Shown here in pieces: positions 61,515-64,000 of a stretch of 64,000 nt of DNA. Below the pieces are notes generated by a model. The model was not told the DNA's origin, ran no database searches, and saw only the letters and a list, made by a program, of their open reading frames with translations. This stretch comes from RGIG5327 sp045612485 (GTDB lineage Bacteria; Verrucomicrobiota; Lentisphaeria; Victivallales; UBA1829): positions 1-64,000 of the forward strand of contig JAZKZE010000121.1 in NCBI GenBank assembly GCA_045612485.1, in the 5' to 3' direction. Position 1 is the stretch's first letter. Every line of letters begins with the position of its first letter. Both the position numbers and the translations under genes were made by a program.

Positions 61515-62861
61515 ATGAGCAATGAAAAAGAAATACTTGCAGAAAAGAGTCTGAAATATCACAGCACCCCTGCCCCCGGCAAACTGTCGGTCGTCCCCTC
61601 CAAACCCTGCGCCACCCAGGAAGAACTTTCCCTTGCCTATACCCCCGGTGTGGCAGTTCCCTGTATGGAGATCCATAAAGATGTGGAAAAAAGTTTTCTT
61701 TATACCAACCGTTCCAACTGTGTTGCCGTGGTAAGTGACGGTACAGCCGTTCTGGGACTGGGCAATATCGGTCCGGAAGCAGGTATGCCTGTCATGGAAG
61801 GAAAAGCAGTTCTTTTCAAACGCTTTGCCGATATTGATGCTGTCGCCCTGTGCCTCTCCCATGTTCACGGGGAGGACGGCAAAACCGATCCGGAAAAAGT
61901 CATTACAGTAACGCAGGCACTGGAACCCTCTTTCGGCGGTATCAATCTGGAAGATATCGGGGCACCCGGCTGTTTCAAAGTGGAAAGAGCTTTGAAAAAA
62001 GCCATGAATATTCCCGTATTCCATGATGACCAGCACGGAACAGCCATCATCTCTCTGGCAGGGATCCTCAATGCTCTCAAGATCATCGGTAAAAAGATCG
62101 AAGAATGTAAATTTGTGGTCAACGGTGCCGGAGCCGCCGGACTGGCATGCAGCCGTTTTTATCTGACAGGCGGCGCAAAACTGGAAAATATGACCCTCTG
62201 CGACATTAATGGAGTCCTTCATACCGGCCGTACCGATTTGAGCGAAGAACAGAAACTTTTTGCAAAAGACACCCCCATGCGCACCCTCGCAGAAGCGATC
62301 AGGGGCGCAGATATTTTCCTGGGATTTTCCGCACCCAACTGCGTTACTGCGGAAATGGTGAAAAGCATGAACCGGGATGCCATCGTTTTTGCCATGGCAA
62401 ATCCCACTCCGGAGATCTTCCCCGATGTTGCCATCGCCGCCGGAGCCAGGATCGCCGGTACCGGCAGAAGTGACTATCCCAATCAGCTGAACAATGTTCT
62501 GGGATTCCCGGGCATCTTCCGCGGTGCATTGGATGTGCGTGCCAGCGACATCAATGAAGAGATGAAACTTGCCGCTTCCGCAGCTCTGGCAGAACTGGCA
62601 GTGGCAGAGATCCCTGAAAATGTAAAACAGGTTCTCAAGCAGGCATATCCTGCTGACGCAGCCAAAGGAATGTTTGACAGAGCACCCGGACTTTATGCCG
62701 ATATGGTCATTCCCAAACCCTTCGACCCCAGAGTAGTACCTCATGTGGCGCGGAAAGTAGCGGAAGCCGCCATGAAATCCGGTGTTGCCCGTATTATGAT
62801 CGACGATCTGGATGCTTATGAAGCAAGCGTAGCAGCAAGGATCGCAAAGGCAAACGCATAA
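61515..62861 (+). CDS. NAD(P)-dependent malic enzyme, short form
   Basis: 448 residues. Oxidatively decarboxylates malate to pyruvate. The family blocks are LAYTPGVAVPC, SDGTAVLGLGNIGPEAGMPVMEGKA (split here), FADIDAV, EDIGAPGCF, HDDQHGTA with metal ligands, and the Rossmann loop NGAGAAGLA. The C-terminal phosphotransacetylase domain of MaeB is absent, so this is the short bacterial form. The cofactor (NAD or NADP) is not clear. A near-consensus promoter lies 50 bases upstream. Confidence 0.92.
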   Translation: MSNEKEILAEKSLKYHSTPAPGKLSVVPSKPCATQEELSLAYTPGVAVPCMEIHKDVEKSFLYTNRSNCVAVVSDGTAVLGLGNIGPEAGMPVMEGKAVLFKRFADIDAVALCLSHVHGEDGKTDPEKVITVTQALEPSFGGINLEDIGAPGCFKVERALKKAMNIPVFHDDQHGTAIISLAGILNALKIIGKKIEECKFVVNGAGAAGLACSRFYLTGGAKLENMTLCDINGVLHTGRTDLSEEQKLFAKDTPMRTLAEAIRGADIFLGFSAPNCVTAEMVKSMNRDAIVFAMANPTPEIFPDVAIAAGARIAGTGRSDYPNQLNNVLGFPGIFRGALDVRASDINEEMKLAASAALAELAVAEIPENVKQVLKQAYPADAAKGMFDRAPGLYADMVIPKPFDPRVVPHVARKVAEAAMKSGVARIMIDDLDAYEASVAARIAKANA

Positions 62862-62878
62862 AAATCACCGGATAAAAC

Positions 62879-62909
62879 AGGGAAAAGGAGATAAAATCAT
62901 CTTTTCCCT
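62879..62909 (+). terminator. hairpin between malic enzyme and panC
   Basis: AGGGAAAAG with CTTTTCCCT, extended inward by GAT/ATC, makes a 13-pair stem with one mismatch and a 3-base loop. No U tract follows, so it may be a weak terminator or leader element ahead of panC. Confidence 0.5.
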
Positions 62910-62940
62910 TCAGCAATATCTTCTATGAAAGGACAGAAAA

Positions 62941-63789
62941 ATGAAGATCATTCACACAATAGCCGAAATGCAGCAGTACTCAAAAGAACAGCAGAGAAAA
63001 GGTAAAATCATAGGGATCGTTCCTACCATGGGTTATCTGCACGATGGGCACCTGTCGTTGGTGGATACAGCAAGAAACAGCGGTGCGGATTGTGTGGTCG
63101 TCACCATTTTTGTCAATCCTATCCAGTTTGCCCCCAATGAAGACTTTGATAAATATCCCCGGGATCTGCAAAGAGATTGCGCTCTTCTGGAAGCAAAAAA
63201 TGTGGATGCGGTATTTGCTCCTTCCGTCAAAGAGATGTATGTGGAAGAACCCACCTGTCTTGTTGTGGAAAACAAACTTTCACAAGGCCTTTGTGCAAAG
63301 ACCCGTCCCACCCATTTCCAGGGGGTGACTACCGTTGTGGCAAAACTTTTCAATGCCGTCCTTCCGGATATTGCTGTTTTCGGGCAGAAAGATGCACAGC
63401 AGGCAAGAGTTTTGAAAAGAATGGTACGGGATCTCAATTTCCCCATCAAACTTGTCATCAGTCCCCTGATCCGGGAAAAAGACGGTCTTGCTTTAAGTTC
63501 CCGCAATAAGTATCTTTCTGCGGAAGAGAGGGAAAATGCCCTTGTTCTTTCCCGTTCACTGAAAGAAGCAAAAGAATCTCTGGAAGCAGGAAATACTTCC
63601 ATAGATTCCGCCATTGAAACCATTAAAAACAATATTGCTGCCAAAGGCGGCAAAGTGGATTATGTGGAGTGCGTGGATTCTGAAACGCTGGAAGATGTCC
63701 GGACAAAAACCGGAAGAGAGATCATGCTCGTGCTTGCCGCCTGTTTCGGAAGCACAAGACTTATTGATAATATCCTCTTTATTTTCTGA
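62941..63789 (+). CDS. panC: pantothenate synthetase
   Basis: 282 residues. Condenses pantoate and beta-alanine with ATP. The nucleotide motif PTMGYLHDGHLSL (H34, H37) is at the N-terminus; NPIQFAPNEDFDKYPR, FGQKDAQQ and the KMSKS-like SSRNKYLS region follow. Length is normal. A GGACAG stretch precedes the ATG. The neighbour panB or panD is not in the window, so this gene may be on its own or lead into the GNAT gene 10 bases later. Confidence 0.95.
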   Translation: MKIIHTIAEMQQYSKEQQRKGKIIGIVPTMGYLHDGHLSLVDTARNSGADCVVVTIFVNPIQFAPNEDFDKYPRDLQRDCALLEAKNVDAVFAPSVKEMYVEEPTCLVVENKLSQGLCAKTRPTHFQGVTTVVAKLFNAVLPDIAVFGQKDAQQARVLKRMVRDLNFPIKLVISPLIREKDGLALSSRNKYLSAEERENALVLSRSLKEAKESLEAGNTSIDSAIETIKNNIAAKGGKVDYVECVDSETLEDVRTKTGREIMLVLAACFGSTRLIDNILFIF

Positions 63790-63799
63790 AAGGACTGCA

Positions 63800-64000
63800 A
63801 TGAGTATAGAGATCCGTAAAGCGGAAGCCACAGAAAAAGATATTGAACTACTGACCTCTCTGCGTATGCAGATGCGTGCAGAAAGGGAGGAAGTTCCCCC
63901 GCCGGAAAATATGGAACGTTTCAGGGAACAGGTGAGAGAATATTTTGCCGCATCCCTTGCAAAAGGTTCATTCTGTTCCTTTCTGCTCTTTGATGACGGA
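63800..64000 (+). CDS. GNAT-family acetyltransferase, 3' end cut by window edge
   Basis: Sixty-seven codons are visible. The start MSIEIRKAEATEKDIELLTSLRMQMRAER matches the N-terminal strand and helix of GNAT acetyltransferases, and FCSFLLFDDG looks like the following beta strand. The acetyl-CoA motif R/QxxGxG/A lies beyond the edge, so substrate and completeness are unknown. It starts 10 bases after panC with AAGGAC as ribosome site and is likely co-transcribed. Confidence 0.75.
   Translation, partial: MSIEIRKAEATEKDIELLTSLRMQMRAEREEVPPPENMERFREQVREYFAASLAKGSFCSFLLFDDG

Overview
The window is an ordinary chromosomal stretch of a bacterium that is Gram-negative by gene content. It carries murJ, a WecA/TagO-type polyprenyl-phosphate sugar-1-phosphate transferase, secreted proteins with Sec signal peptides, FtsH, LemA and an ECF sigma/anti-sigma pair. 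From memory of gene content (NahK plus nucleotidyltransferase plus ROK, a Gfo/Idh/MocA dehydrogenase, a sugar-phosphate isomerase/epimerase TIM barrel, a DUF815-like AAA ATPase) I lean towards the PVC superphylum, most likely Lentisphaerota/Victivallales from a gut. This is an inference with no 16S or marker tree behind it. No CRISPR array, insertion sequence, prophage or rRNA operon is visible.

Layout. 1-3795 (minus): hisA, a PlsC-like acyltransferase, aroB and dprA (cut by the left edge) form a compact run. 3891-8258 (minus): a tight four-gene operon, ROK protein > nucleotidyltransferase > N-acetylhexosamine 1-kinase (nahK) > NAD-dependent sugar epimerase, reads as amino-sugar salvage into nucleotide sugars and has a near-consensus promoter. 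8653-15821 (plus): FHA membrane protein, ftsH, DUF167, mnmA, manA, argS, closed by a clear terminator. 16036-18056 (minus): a lone AAA ATPase followed by tadA. 18434-20302 (plus): a DeoR regulator, a hotdog thioesterase and a small coiled-coil/HTH protein behind an 11-bp inverted repeat. 20392-23035 (minus): secreted SGNH hydrolase, Gfo/Idh/MocA oxidoreductase, secreted nitroreductase.

23191-43263 (minus) is the translation/transcription supercluster, read right to left: tRNA-Leu(GAG), tRNA-Thr(GGT), tuf, rpmG, tRNA-Trp(CCA), secE, nusG, rplK, rplA, rplJ, rplL, rpoB, rpoC, rpsL, rpsG, fusA, rpsJ, rplC, rplD, rplW, rplB, rpsS. It stops at rpsS with a strong terminator, so the usual rplV-rpsC-rplP continuation is absent. 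RpoB has Asn at the rifampicin-site position normally His (E. coli 526), and S12 has Arg at the streptomycin-site Lys (residue 88 here).

43396-46600 (minus): radical SAM protein, sugar isomerase-like TIM barrel, and an MFS transporter split by one extra base in an A7 tract. 46714-53060 (plus): polyprenyl-phosphate transferase, a 793-residue EF-hand/transmembrane protein of unknown function, ychF and murJ. 53066-55584 (minus): LemA translationally coupled to a large membrane protein. 55748-57672 (minus): ECF sigma, zinc-type anti-sigma and a Spy/CpxP-like secreted protein, a complete envelope-stress cassette. 57753-61323 (minus): acpS, radC, an RNA m5U methyltransferase and an uncharacterised protein. 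61515-64000 (plus): malic enzyme, panC and a GNAT acetyltransferase cut by the right edge.

Recurring promoter style: -35 TTGnnn, 16-17 bp, then -10 TATATT or TATTTT. The least explained loci are the EF-hand membrane protein, the amino-sugar operon with a zinc-site-less ROK protein, the truncated S10 operon, and the inverted repeat before the HTH protein.
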